A DNA stretch of 55,752 nt from CAZGSV01 sp964528605 (GTDB lineage Bacteria > Armatimonadota > Zipacnadia > CAZGSV01). Shown here piece after piece: positions 9,123 to 17,938 of the stretch; position 1 is the first letter of the stretch, and each line of letters opens with the position of its first letter. The stretch is from positions 1 through 55,752 of the forward strand of contig CAZGSV010000012.1 in NCBI GenBank assembly GCA_964528605.1, given 5' to 3'. Under the pieces are notes generated by a model, which did no database searches, was not told the DNA's origin, and saw only the letters and a list, made by a program, of their open reading frames with translations. Both the position numbers and the translations under genes were made by a program.

Positions 9123-10087
9123 CCGGAGCCGGCAGTGCCCGCCCCCCCGCCGGCCGCCTTGAAGCGCTCCACGAACTCCGCCGTCAGGTCTACGTACTGG
9201 TAGCCGAACTCCTCGGTGGGCTCGATGTGGGTGTGCTCGTCGAGTTCGTTGAAACTGGTCACGTGCAGCCAGTCGGCGCCCGCAGCCATAACGGCGTCGA
9301 AGGTCCGACGGTAGTATTCGCCGTTCTCGCGGCCGCGCCAGCCCGCCCCCCCCGGGCCGGATTCGCGCCCCGCTATCTTCCGCTCGTCGAATCCCGGCAT
9401 GATGGTGCCGCAGAACTGCGCGGGACGGCGCTTCCCCTCGGGCGTGTCGTCGAAAGCGCGCACCTTGAGCGCCAGATTCTGGTAGAAGGCGTGCAGGTCG
9501 TCAATGTCAACTAGAGCGTAGATCTCGAGCCCGCGCAGGGCGATGAGATAGGCCGGGTCTAGTTGGTGTGAGGGCAGGAAGTATCCGGGGGCGCCTTGCG
9601 CCTCGAGCCGCCGGAACATGTCGCGCCACACCTCCGGCGGCTGGTTCCAGGTGCCCCACATGAGCACCACCGGCACGCCCTCCTTCCTGAGCAGCCGTGC
9701 GTCGTCACGGTGTGACGTCAGATAGTAAAGCAGCGATTCGTAGATCGCCTCCGGCTTTTTCCCATCACCCTCGAGGTCTATGCATATCTTGAGGTTGCGC
9801 GGCCCCGCGATCTCGATGACCTTCTCCAGTTTCGCGGTCCATTCGGGGGTGTGAAACCAGGAGACCGCAAACGCGTCCAGTTTTGCGCGCTGCGCCATCT
9901 CGACGTGCGCGGCAATCACCTCCGGGTCGGCCGAATCATACTTGCCCAGGATGGGATGGATGTCCTCCAGCGCGAGCCGGCCCTCGGCCGGCTTGGTCGG
10001 CCAAACCTGAGGCGTGAACCAGATGTAGTAGTAGGCCAGAGCAATGCGGTCTTCAGGGGACTGGACAGCAGCCATTCTGACTCTCAC
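9119..10087 (-). CDS. GH99/WbsX-like glycoside hydrolase
   Basis: A 322-residue TIM-barrel protein resembling GH99 endo-alpha-mannosidases and the related WbsX-type proteins. Recognisable segments are ALAYYYIWFTPQVWP, HPILGKYDSADPEVI, AQRAKLDAFAVSWF and the C-terminal TSFNELDEHTHIEP, where family members usually have FNEWxExxxIEP. There is no obvious signal peptide, so the mature protein may be cytoplasmic, or an upstream start was missed. The intergenic region upstream carries hairpin repeats and a tRNA gene. Family membership is good. The substrate is unknown. Confidence 0.8.
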   Translation of the reverse strand: MRVRMAAVQSPEDRIALAYYYIWFTPQVWPTKPAEGRLALEDIHPILGKYDSADPEVIAAHVEMAQRAKLDAFAVSWFHTPEWTAKLEKVIEIAGPRNLKICIDLEGDGKKPEAIYESLLYYLTSHRDDARLLRKEGVPVVLMWGTWNQPPEVWRDMFRRLEAQGAPGYFLPSHQLDPAYLIALRGLEIYALVDIDDLHAFYQNLALKVRAFDDTPEGKRRPAQFCGTIMPGFDERKIAGRESGPGGAGWRGRENGEYYRRTFDAVMAAGADWLHVTSFNELDEHTHIEPTEEFGYQYVDLTAEFVERFKAAGGGAGTAGSG

Positions 10088-10278
10088 TCCTCGATGACGG
10101 CGTCACTTCATTGCGTTAGGTCGCGGCCCTCCTGCGGCGCGCAAGCAAGATCCCACTCGTACAACCTGGTGACAACGCGGCGCGCGCAGAGGGCTACCTT
10201 CGCGGGTGCGGCCGGCGGCTTTGAGACAGGCTCTGGGGCTCGCCGCTGCGTTCTCGACCCCGCCAGTGGCGCCGTCGC

Positions 10279-10332
10279 GGGCGTAGGCGAGCCCGCCCCT
10301 ACAGGAGGGCGGCCACACAGGGCCGCCCCTAC
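10279..10332 (-). repeat. Pair of GTAG-foot hairpins (REP-like) in a 325-bp intergenic region
   Basis: The 10088-10412 stretch has no gene. On the minus strand it holds two adjacent elements, each GTAG followed by a GC-rich hairpin: 10307-10332 (GGGCGGCC arm, GGCCGCCC partner) and 10279-10302 (GCGGGC/GCCCGC arms). The same architecture recurs across the window. This fits the REP elements mobilised by RAYT transposases, although no such gene is present here. Confidence 0.55.
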
Positions 10333-10412
10333 CAGCGGGCAGGCCGCGGTACCTAACGCCAGAGCGGCTGCAATGGCCAGACATCAGCGAGCGACGACCA
10401 ACGCCAGTCGAA

Positions 10413-10488
10413 TGGTGGCCCCAGAGGGATTCGAACCCTCGTCTCCGGATCGAGAATCCGACATCCTAGGCCTCTAGACTATGGGGCC
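10413..10488 (-). tRNA. tRNA-Glu (CTC anticodon)
   Basis: A full cloverleaf: acceptor GGCCCCA/TGGGGCC, anticodon loop TTCTCGA with CTC at positions 34-36, T arm GAGGG-TTCGAAT-CCCTC, discriminator A, and encoded CCA at the 3' end (10413-10415). The GTCTAGAGGCC D-arm is typical of bacterial tRNA-Glu. Confidence 0.95.
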
Positions 10489-10635
10489 ACTGGACGATGC
10501 GGCACGCGCCCCGCGGCCCCCCCGCTCGGGGAGAGCCGCTGGAGCCGCTGCCGACTACCCTGTGTAAATCTACCAGAGAACGGCTTCGCGCGCAACGGAG
10601 GCGCGGCTGCCGGCGCGTGCGCAGGCTGGCGCGCC

Positions 10636-11691
10636 CTATGCCGGCGCCCCGCTCAACTCGGCCCGCAGATCGCCGGGAATCTTGATGAGGTATAGTTGGC
10701 AAACGCCGGTGGCGTCCGACTGATAGACCACCGCCGAGCCGTCGGGCGTGAAGAAAGGATGGGGATGGGTCCACTGCGGATGGCCGCCGCTGTTCCCCGA
10801 GCGGCAGAGCAGTGCGAATCGGCCACTCGGCACGTGCACGAGTTGCAGCCCCTCGTTGGGCCAGTTGGTGTCAGAGACGATCCACTGCCCGTCCAGGCTG
10901 CTCGCCGAATGCCAAAAGTACGGTCCGCGGCAGAGGGCCGTGGGCTTCTCCTCGCCAGCGCCCTGAACCAAGATGGCCCGATCCGGCGGCAAGGCGCAGC
11001 CCTGCACGCGGCCGGTGCCGTGGAGCCAGGTGATGTGGGCGAAGACGTTTTCGCCGATGGCTCGCTCGTTGGCGCCGTCGTAGTCGGCGGCGTAGATGAT
11101 CCAGCGCTCGCCCTGCTTCCTGAGGAGAGACAGGAGCCCCAGGCGCGCGTCGGCGCAGGGCCAGTGAAGGCGCACCTCCGGGCCGCGCGCCAGCACGCGC
11201 GTACCGGAGCCGTCGGTGGCGCAGCGCAAGAGTACGGGTCCACCGGAAGGGGAGAACGTCTGCGCGAAGTAGTAGCGGCCGTCGTGAGATATGGCGGCGA
11301 AGACGTGCGCGGCCCGTTCCGCGCCCTCGAGGGCGCACGCTTCTTGCTCCTCGAACGTTTCCGGATCAAGATGCCATAACCGCCCCTCGCGGCAGAACCA
11401 CACGGCCGAGCCGTCCCAGGCGACCACGATTCCGCCCATCCCCTCGGTGTCGGCCATTTGCGTGAGGTTGGCGCCATCAACGTCAACGCGGAAGAGGTCG
11501 AAGGGCGCGCCGCGCTCAGCCCGACGCTGGGAGAGGAAGACCAGCGAGCGGCCGCCGCGCACGAAGTTGCTGACGGCGTAGTACATCTCCCAACTCATGG
11601 TCGGGAAACTGGTGAGTTGCAACAGCGGGCGGCCGGTTGCCGGATCGGTGCGCGCTATTCGCTCGTGATTGTAGGTCGTGCCTTTCGCCAT
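10636..11691 (-). CDS. Oligogalacturonate-lyase-like (PL22) seven-bladed beta-propeller
   Basis: A 351-residue WD40/TolB-like propeller most like the oligogalacturonate lyase (Ogl, PL22) group, which cleaves unsaturated oligogalacturonides inside the cell during pectin use. Typical pieces are the N-terminal YNHERIARTDPATGRPLLQ, the blade motifs ISHDGRYYFA and SSLDGQWIVSDTNW, and the C-terminal HPHPFFTPDGSAVVYQSDATG. No signal peptide is visible, in line with a cytoplasmic enzyme. It would act downstream of a pectinase such as the GH28 protein at 1.7-4.2 kb. An internally deleted paralogue sits directly upstream on the same strand. Catalytic His and Mn-binding residues were not mapped, so lyase activity is inferred. 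Confidence 0.75.
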   Translation of the reverse strand: MAKGTTYNHERIARTDPATGRPLLQLTSFPTMSWEMYYAVSNFVRGGRSLVFLSQRRAERGAPFDLFRVDVDGANLTQMADTEGMGGIVVAWDGSAVWFCREGRLWHLDPETFEEQEACALEGAERAAHVFAAISHDGRYYFAQTFSPSGGPVLLRCATDGSGTRVLARGPEVRLHWPCADARLGLLSLLRKQGERWIIYAADYDGANERAIGENVFAHITWLHGTGRVQGCALPPDRAILVQGAGEEKPTALCRGPYFWHSASSLDGQWIVSDTNWPNEGLQLVHVPSGRFALLCRSGNSGGHPQWTHPHPFFTPDGSAVVYQSDATGVCQLYLIKIPGDLRAELSGAPA

Positions 11692-11710
11692 GCGTGTGCG
11701 CTGCCTTTCG

Positions 11711-11836
11711 CTAACCCGCGGAGCCGCTCAACTGGGCGCGCAGGTCGTCGGGAATCTTCATGAGGTAGAGTTGGCAGACGCCGGTGGCGGCGTCTACGCG
11801 GGCGATGCGCTCGTTGTGTCGGTCTCCTTTTGCCAC
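11711..11836 (-). pseudogene. Collapsed paralogue of the PL22-like gene (41 codons)
   Basis: An open frame from GTG 11836 to TAG 11711. Its first 19 codons (VAKGDRHNERIARVDAATG) match the start of the adjacent propeller protein (MAKGTTYNHERIARTDPATG). The remainder (ATGVCQLYLMKIPDDLRAQL and following) matches its last 25 residues. About 310 internal codons are missing, with the join at a shared Asp...Ala-Thr-Gly coding sequence present at both ends of the intact gene. A ribosome binding site (GGGAGG) and both gene ends are kept, so a 41-residue peptide could still be made. This is an internal deletion of a tandem duplicate, seen directly. Confidence 0.85.
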
Positions 11837-11938
11837 GCGGCGATCCTCCCTCGGTGGCGGCGGTTGGGGTTGCCGCAAACGGGGAGGAGAATAGCGCGCG
11901 TGCTACGGCGCAACAAGCCCATCGGGCGGCTTGCGCCG

Positions 11939-14068
11939 TCAGCCGCCGATGACCTCGCTCTTGCCTTGCACCCAGTCGGCATCCAGCAACCGCGGCACGC
12001 GCACCTGCGGGAGCGGGCGGGTCGCCTCGTCCATCCCGGCGATGCGGTCAATCATCAGCCCCGCGAGCGCGTCGAAGAAGCCCCATATGGCGACGCCGCG
12101 AGGGTAGAAGCAGAGGTTGTTGCCGCCGAAGGTTTCGAAGAACAGGTGCGGTTGCTGGGTGTTGGTGGTCACTTGCCATTCCCAGTAGCGGTCGGTCAGG
12201 TAGCGCAGGTCTATGCCGCGGTAGAAGGCGGCGAGGTCGCGGAGCATGTTCATTGCGATCCAGCCGGGATTGGGGGCGGCGCCCGCGAGGCCGGCGGCTT
12301 CTTGCAGGCTCGCCCGCCCGGGGCTGAAGTCGCTGTGGACGCAGCCGTACTCACGCAGGCAGCGCCTGGTGGCCTCCACCAGGTCGCCCTTCAGGCGCTC
12401 CTCCTTGAGCCCCACCGAGAAACCCACCATGTCGAGGAGGGCGATGCCGTTGCAGGTGTAGATGTGCGCGGCGTCCCAGCCGGGGATTTCCTCGCAGGCG
12501 ATCACTTCGCCCGACCACGGGTCCTTGAGGGTGCCGCCTTTCTCGAGCAGCGTGGCGTAGTGGTCGCCAAGCCAGCCGCGCTCCTCGATGGCCTTGCGGA
12601 CTCTGTCCGCGGCGGCACGGTATTGCGCAGCGCGCTCCGGCCTCTCGAGCAGGTGCATCATCTCCGCCCCTGTGGCGAAGGCGGCCAGGGTCTTCACCGC
12701 CAGGTAGACCTGCTCGCGGCCGAACTGCACCGCAGGAGAAGCGTCGTCAATGGTGTTGGCGACTCCCTGGTCAGGAACGCCGTTGCCGGTGCTGTCGGCG
12801 GCGATCAAGAACTCGAGGTACTTCTCGAGCGTCTCGCCGTGCGCGCGAATGGTGGAGTCGTCGCCGGTGCGCCTGTAGTAGGCGTAGGACAGGATGACGT
12901 AGTTGGCGTTCTCTTCGACCTCCATCTCGTGCGGATACCCCTGGCCGTTGGCGCTCTCCATGCTGCCCATGTCGTGAGACAGGAAGAGGGTGCCCTTGCC
13001 CTTCTCACCCAGCGTCAGGGAACCGTCCTTGGAGTACTCCGGCCAGGCGTCCAGTTCCATCCGCAGCAACTCCGGCCAAACGGCGAGGTAGAAGGGCGCC
13101 TGGGTGTATTCGACGTCCACCGTGGAGTGGTAGTAGCAGTCGCCTTCCCAGACGCTGAACCACTCCCTGCCGTCGCGCTCCACCCACCAGGTGTTGGTGA
13201 GCCAGGAATGCAGCGTCTGCGCGAGCAGGTTGTTGACGCTCTTGGAGGCGTTGTTGGCGGCAGTGATGCCCTCCACCGCGGCCGCGTTGTCCAAGATGGC
13301 GGTGGGATTGCGGCGCGCCCATTCGGCGACGGCATCAAGGCTCGCGAAAGCCGAGGCGTACTTGAACGGGTGCCGCTTCCCCATTATCTCCAGCGTGGCG
13401 CCGCTGTGCACGCACCAAGCCAGGTCGAGCGCGTTGTCCCCTGTCGCTTCGAAGGACACGCGCCGGCTGAAGCGCGTGCCGGTGAGTTGTCCCGTGAGTG
13501 CAACGACCCGATCGCACTGGGGAACCTCCTCGGTCGCCGCCTCCCATTCCTGCCCCGTCCATCGCCCCATCTCCGTGCGCTTGCTGGCGAAACGCAGGTC
13601 AATGCAGTCGGGGCTGCTCTGCTCCACGGCGACCGCAGGCCCGCCGAACTCGACGAAGATCTCCACCTCTTTCGGGTCCACCGTCTTCCGCTCCCAACGG
13701 AAGACGCCCGGCAGTTTCTCTGCGCCAAGGCGAAGCGCGAGCACGGGCGTGGTCGAGAAGGCGGCGTCGCGGGGTCTGAAGGGCGTCACCACCCTGAGTT
13801 TCAGTTTCACCATGCTCGCGGGGTCAATCCCCATCATGGTCATCGTGCACGGTGAGAGGCGCTGGTCGTGGAAGCGAAACTGCCCGCCCTCGGCGCACAA
13901 GGGGAGTAGATACTCTTTGCCCTCGACGACTACGCCTGCGCGCAGTTGCAGTTCGGGCAACTCGTGGTAGGCGTCAAAGCGGATGATGCCGCAACGCCTG
14001 TGAACTGGGTCCCAAAGCAACCCGTGCCGAGAGCCGAGCACGCTAATGGCGTCGCACATCAGTTGCAT
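11939..14068 (-). CDS. Six-hairpin (alpha/alpha)6 glycosidase-like protein, DUF4965/GH52-like
   Basis: A 709-residue protein with an N-terminal beta-rich region (about 1-260) and a C-terminal (alpha/alpha)6 barrel. The segments STVDVEYTQAPFYLAVWPEL, LFLSHDMGS and MEVEENANYVILSYAYY resemble the TVDV...PELL, HD(L/M)G and VEE-N blocks of DUF4965 (glutaminase A-like) and GH52 proteins. Candidate catalytic residues are the Glu of VWEGDCYY and the Asp of SHDMG. I moved the start to ATG 14068 because GGGAGG lies 8 nt upstream; a start at 14095 has no such site. There is no signal peptide. It diverges from the GHL6-type gene at 14250 across about 180 bp. Superfamily is fairly sure; family and substrate are not. 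Confidence 0.7.
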   Translation of the reverse strand: MQLMCDAISVLGSRHGLLWDPVHRRCGIIRFDAYHELPELQLRAGVVVEGKEYLLPLCAEGGQFRFHDQRLSPCTMTMMGIDPASMVKLKLRVVTPFRPRDAAFSTTPVLALRLGAEKLPGVFRWERKTVDPKEVEIFVEFGGPAVAVEQSSPDCIDLRFASKRTEMGRWTGQEWEAATEEVPQCDRVVALTGQLTGTRFSRRVSFEATGDNALDLAWCVHSGATLEIMGKRHPFKYASAFASLDAVAEWARRNPTAILDNAAAVEGITAANNASKSVNNLLAQTLHSWLTNTWWVERDGREWFSVWEGDCYYHSTVDVEYTQAPFYLAVWPELLRMELDAWPEYSKDGSLTLGEKGKGTLFLSHDMGSMESANGQGYPHEMEVEENANYVILSYAYYRRTGDDSTIRAHGETLEKYLEFLIAADSTGNGVPDQGVANTIDDASPAVQFGREQVYLAVKTLAAFATGAEMMHLLERPERAAQYRAAADRVRKAIEERGWLGDHYATLLEKGGTLKDPWSGEVIACEEIPGWDAAHIYTCNGIALLDMVGFSVGLKEERLKGDLVEATRRCLREYGCVHSDFSPGRASLQEAAGLAGAAPNPGWIAMNMLRDLAAFYRGIDLRYLTDRYWEWQVTTNTQQPHLFFETFGGNNLCFYPRGVAIWGFFDALAGLMIDRIAGMDEATRPLPQVRVPRLLDADWVQGKSEVIGG

Positions 14069-14249
14069 CTGAGCTACCTCCCGAGCGGATGCCACCCAAG
14101 CAGGGGCCCGCCCACCATGGCCTCGCCATCATACCCGTACTGGCCCGGCGAAAGACAGCCCAGGCCGAGGAGGCCCTTTGCCGGGCCTCCATCCGCGGCA
14201 TAGTATTCGCCGCAGTGGCCGCTGGGGGCCGGCAAGAGGAGGACACATC

Positions 14250-15335
14250 ATGGCCGAGAGCCAGGAGTGGCTGCGGACGGCAATGAGGCGAATCGCCTAC
14301 GATTTCCATTGGGGCGACAACCGCGAGGACTTCCTCTCGCGCCTCGACCCCAAGAAGACCGCGCAAGTCCTCTCGGACGCGGGCGTGCAGATGCTGCAAC
14401 TGTGCGCGAAGTCGCATTGGGGCCTCAGCATCTACCCCACCAAGGTGGGCAAGCAGCACCCGAACCTGAGAGGCCGCGACTACTTCGGCCAGGTGCTCGC
14501 GGCGCTCAACGCCAAGGGCATCAAGTGCATGGCCTACTTCAGCGACTACTGGGACATGCACGCAGGCAGAACTCACCCCGAGTGGCGCTTCCTCACCTCG
14601 GCACAGAGCCGCGGTGAGGAGCCGGTGCGCGAGGGATGGTGGTGGACCCTCTGCCCCGAAACCGGCTACAACGACTACCTCATCGCGCAGATGGTGGAGG
14701 TGGCGGAACGGTATCCGCTCGCGGGCATCTTCATTGATATGGTCGGCTTCATGGGCTACTGCTACTGCCCCTCGTGCCGCCCCAAGTTCCAGCGGGATAC
14801 CGGGCACGAGATCCCGGAGAAAGAGAATTGGTCGTCGCCGCTTTGGCGGCGCTTCATTGAGTGGCGCTATCGCGAGACCGAGCGCATCCTCAAGCAGCGC
14901 CGCCAGGCCGTCCTGGCCGCCCACGGCGATCTCGTCTTCAGCCACAACTACCACGGCAACTGCTACCACTACTACGGCCTGAGCCACGAGCCCGTGGAGG
15001 CGCACGGCTACGCCGACTACTTCACCACCGAGTCCTCGCCCTGGGATTTCGCCTTCGGCTTGCAAGGCGGCAGCCAGGCGGCCAAGTTCGCGCGCGGCGC
15101 GGCGCCGATCGCAGTCCGGGATACTACGAGCGCTCTTTCCCGCGTTGGCTTCGGTAGGCGCCGCGCAGACGCAAGCTACGCAAAAGGGAGTTTGCGTTGC
15201 GTTTGCACCCGGCCATCGCGAAGAAGCGCCGGTATGTCCAGGTCCATTCCGAAGTGCGACCGGGGGTTAAACCACCAATTGTGCGTCGTCTCCGCCAGCG
15301 TGTCCGTCAGAGCCACTACATCGTCGCACGCGTGA
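14250..15335 (+). pseudogene. GHL6-type glycoside hydrolase, 3'-truncated at the defence island
   Basis: Starts at ATG 14250 with AAGAGGAGG upstream. Residues 1 to about 285 look like the N-terminal TIM barrel of hypothetical glycosyl hydrolase 6 proteins (GVQMLQLCAKSHWGLSIYPT, KGIKCMAYFSDYWD, LAGIFIDMVGFMGYCYCPSC, FTTESSPWDFAFGLQGG). Full relatives continue for several hundred residues, usually with a trimerisation-like domain. Here similarity stops near 15115, and the frame then runs antisense through the dNTPase gene (15176 onward) to a stop at 15335. The downstream half is absent from the window. The natural reading is truncation by arrival of the island. The enzyme is probably dead. Confidence 0.75.
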
Positions 15336-16507
15336 CGCGCGCGATGGGCTCTGTTGGGCTCGCTGGCATGTTCATGCAGGAACTTCCCGAATAGGTCACT
15401 CACATACTGTTCCGCGGCCTTGTTGGACTGCTCAAGTTCTCGCCCCTCGTGCAAGTTCTCAACGACTATTCCCTTCATGGCCTTCAGCGCGTTGTCCATT
15501 AGCGTGCTGAGCCTGAGGACTTGCCCCTCGAGGTACCCACGGGGGCGCGGTTGCATTTGGAGTGTGTTTTGTACGATGTCCTGCACAAACTTACTCAGGC
15601 GCAACCCTCTCGCAGTGCCAAGTACCTCTGCCAGGTTGTGAGCCTCCCCATGTTCGTCGTGAACTGGGATGCTCTGGAACACGTTGTGGCTTAGGAGCCC
15701 GGCACGTGTCGCATCATCGAAGTCGTGATTCACCCACGCGATGTCGTCCGCCAGCCTGACGACCTGAGCCTCGAAGGACGCGTGAGTACACGAAAGTTGC
15801 GAGCCGCAGATGGCGAATGTGCCGGCCGCGTCAGAGCACTCTCCCGAGTGTCGCACAACGCCGTAGAGGACCTGCTTGGTCAGGCAAAGCCCCTTCCTAT
15901 CGTCTTCCAAGCACGTTAGAATGCGAAAGCTTTGCCTGCCGTGCATGAAGATCTTTGTGTCCTCGGGCTGGAGGTAGAAGAGCCCGGGCAGATCTTGCTT
16001 CACCGCTTTTGCCTTCGCCGACTTCAGGCGCTCCAGTATGGCGCTGCCCGCGGCAGCGTCCAGCCCTAAGTACCTGAGTATCTCTCGGTTGAGGGCCCGC
16101 TCCCCTACGTGCCCGAAAGGCGTGTGGCCGATGTCATGCGCTAGCGCGATCGCTTCTACCAGATCCTCGTTGAGCCGAAGAGGTCGGGCGATCGTCTTCG
16201 CTATGTCCATCACGTAGAGCGCGTGCACCATTCGGGTCTTGTAAAGAGGCGTATCAGGTTGGGTGAATATCTGTGTCTTGCCGGCTGTGCGCAGGAAGTA
16301 GTCCGAGTACAGTATCCTATCCCGGTCCACCTGGAAGGGGGTGCGATATTTCTTGGTTGAATCCACTTGCTGGAGCGTAGCCACGGCCGGGCTGCCGTCC
16401 CACCGCTCGACCCCTTCGTCGGTCGACCGTGTGGCGTAAGGCGCGAGGTGGCCCTCTGCAGCCTCTAGCAACTCTTCGAACGTTATATCATCGGCCAACC
16501 CAGTCAC
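15176..16507 (-). CDS. HD-domain dNTP triphosphohydrolase (dGTPase family)
   Basis: A 443-residue dGTPase-like protein that would hydrolyse dNTPs to deoxynucleoside and tripolyphosphate. The metal-binding HD residues are His95 (KTRMVHALYV), His124-Asp125 (ALAHDIGHTPFGH, with His128), and a later Asp in VVRLADDIAWVNHD. LRLNEDLVEAIALAHD is the family signature. A GTG start follows GGGAGGG. It is the last gene of a leftward island carrying a restriction endonuclease and two methyltransferases, 234 bp after the second methyltransferase. dGTPases that deplete dNTPs are known phage-defence effectors, so a defence role is plausible; housekeeping dNTP control is the alternative. Confidence 0.88.
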   Translation of the reverse strand: MTGLADDITFEELLEAAEGHLAPYATRSTDEGVERWDGSPAVATLQQVDSTKKYRTPFQVDRDRILYSDYFLRTAGKTQIFTQPDTPLYKTRMVHALYVMDIAKTIARPLRLNEDLVEAIALAHDIGHTPFGHVGERALNREILRYLGLDAAAGSAILERLKSAKAKAVKQDLPGLFYLQPEDTKIFMHGRQSFRILTCLEDDRKGLCLTKQVLYGVVRHSGECSDAAGTFAICGSQLSCTHASFEAQVVRLADDIAWVNHDFDDATRAGLLSHNVFQSIPVHDEHGEAHNLAEVLGTARGLRLSKFVQDIVQNTLQMQPRPRGYLEGQVLRLSTLMDNALKAMKGIVVENLHEGRELEQSNKAAEQYVSDLFGKFLHEHASEPNRAHRARHACDDVVALTDTLAETTHNWWFNPRSHFGMDLDIPALLRDGRVQTQRKLPFA

Positions 16508-16565
16508 CCCCTCGGCCCTCCCTGAGACTGAATGCGCCGCCCCTCCTTCGTCGGGCTATGGCGCG

Positions 16566-16643
16566 CACCAGCCTTCGCCTCGCCGACCGGTAGCACTGGT
16601 GCTAGAGATCGCTTGCCAGCCGTAGCCTTGGCGAAGGCTGGTG
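16566..16643. repeat. 14-bp perfect inverted repeat with 50-nt loop
   Basis: Arms 16566-16579 (CACCAGCCTTCGCC) and 16630-16643 (GGCGAAGGCTGGTG) are exact reverse complements in the 234-bp gap between the second methyltransferase and the dNTPase gene. The right arm also contains the near-palindrome AGCCTTGGCGAAGGCT. It resembles the small palindromic elements found in many uncultured-bacterium genomes. It could also attenuate transcription into the dNTPase gene. Confidence 0.6.
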
Positions 16644-16741
16644 GAGGAATTGTGCCCTCCGCAAAAAGTGACGGCGCTTTTCTCTCAAGTCCAAAGGAAC
16701 GGGTTCGTTTCGGGAACAAGCTTGCCGAAACACCAAAGGCA

Positions 16742-17929
16742 TTACTGCGGCGATGCATCACCTCTCAGTTTAAGAAAATCAAATCCACCGCCTCCACTCC
16801 AGCCCACTAGATTCGATATGCCTCCCGACTCGCCATCTACCACGAGCCGAAGTCGATGCGCGCAGTGAGTAACTGCGTGATTGCCTTGTTCAATACCGAG
16901 GTATGTTCTTCCCATTTTGTGCGCAGCGGCCGCTGTTGTTCCTGAACCCAGATAGGCATCGAGAACCAAATCTCCGGGATTAGTGGCAATGCTAAGGATT
17001 CGATGGAGTAGATGCTCCGGTTTGGGGGTGTCGAACACCGATTCATGCGGAAACATTTGTAGCAGGTGCTTTTTCGCAGACTTACTTGTTCCGACTTCAG
17101 ACGCCGGCCAGAGCGTATTAGGCGTAAGCCCCTTCCCGCCGTTGGGCAGAAACACCTTTAGCCGCGGGACACAGTTTCCCTCGCTACCAAACCAAACATT
17201 GTTCTTGCGAATCTCCTCGCGCATCCTCTCCTGCTTATACACCCAGCATCTTCCTTTCGGAGGGCTGTGACGCTTGCCGTTAGGAGAAATGACCTCGTAG
17301 AACTGCCCCTGTGTGGCGTGACCGGCTTGCACGTTTGCCGAGACTGACTGCCACAGTCCTCGAGGGTCATTATCAGGATTCTTGTAGCGACTCAACGCCG
17401 CGGGTGTGAAGTCTAGCTGATGGCGGGTTTCTCGGAAAATGAGCGCATTCTTTGCGTAAACAAGCAGGTATTCATGGTTGTTTGAGAATGCTCTGCGGTT
17501 TTCACGCGTCGTCCGTTGCTCCCAGATAATGGTGGTTACGAAGTTCTTTCGATTCAGAATTCTGTCGGCGGCAACCTTTAGGTAATGCACTTCTCTGTCA
17601 TCGATGGAAATCCAAAGGCTGCCGTCCCCACTCAGCAGCTCCGCGAAGTACTCCAACCGTAAGGTGATGCTTTGAAGCCACGCTTCATGGCTGAGATCGT
17701 CACTGTAATGCGTGTAGCGCTCGCGATTATTGTACGGTGGATCAATGTAGATACAGCGGACTTGCCCGGAAAGGAAAGGCGCGATCATTCTCATTACCTT
17801 GAGGTTATCGCCCTGCACGATCATGTTGCCGCTGCGGCGTGTGCCGTACGCTAGTTCAGGCGCACGCACAAAGCCCGCGTCGTCGCAGGCCTTCTTGAAA
17901 CACAACAATTTCGTAACCTCTCCATTCAT
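16742..17929 (-). CDS. Beta-class DNA methyltransferase (N6-adenine/N4-cytosine), modification subunit
   Basis: A 395-residue SAM-dependent DNA methyltransferase with motif order IV then I (beta class). The catalytic motif is DPPY at 63-66 (CIYIDPPYNNRE) and the SAM-binding motif is DAYLGSGT at 324-331. The target-recognition region lies between them. DPPY suggests N6-adenine, but the class also holds N4-cytosine enzymes. It starts 9 bp after the stop of the D12 methyltransferase, in the order endonuclease, D12 methyltransferase, this gene. It would protect one strand of an asymmetric site. GC content is visibly lower than in the surrounding carbohydrate genes. Confidence 0.9.
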   Translation of the reverse strand: MNGEVTKLLCFKKACDDAGFVRAPELAYGTRRSGNMIVQGDNLKVMRMIAPFLSGQVRCIYIDPPYNNRERYTHYSDDLSHEAWLQSITLRLEYFAELLSGDGSLWISIDDREVHYLKVAADRILNRKNFVTTIIWEQRTTRENRRAFSNNHEYLLVYAKNALIFRETRHQLDFTPAALSRYKNPDNDPRGLWQSVSANVQAGHATQGQFYEVISPNGKRHSPPKGRCWVYKQERMREEIRKNNVWFGSEGNCVPRLKVFLPNGGKGLTPNTLWPASEVGTSKSAKKHLLQMFPHESVFDTPKPEHLLHRILSIATNPGDLVLDAYLGSGTTAAAAHKMGRTYLGIEQGNHAVTHCAHRLRLVVDGESGGISNLVGWSGGGGFDFLKLRGDASPQ

Positions 17930-17938
17930 TTGGGTGGA

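Noticed and set aside
11678..13855. A 725-codon plus-strand open frame opposite the six-hairpin glycosidase gene.
   Set aside because: It is the antisense of a well-supported gene, has Val/Arg/His-rich translation without motifs, and results from high GC.
16504..16761. An 85-codon minus-strand ORF between methyltransferase and dNTPase genes.
   Set aside because: Its distinctive AFAKATAGK stretch is the translation of the palindromic repeat itself; it overlaps both neighbours and lacks a start signal.
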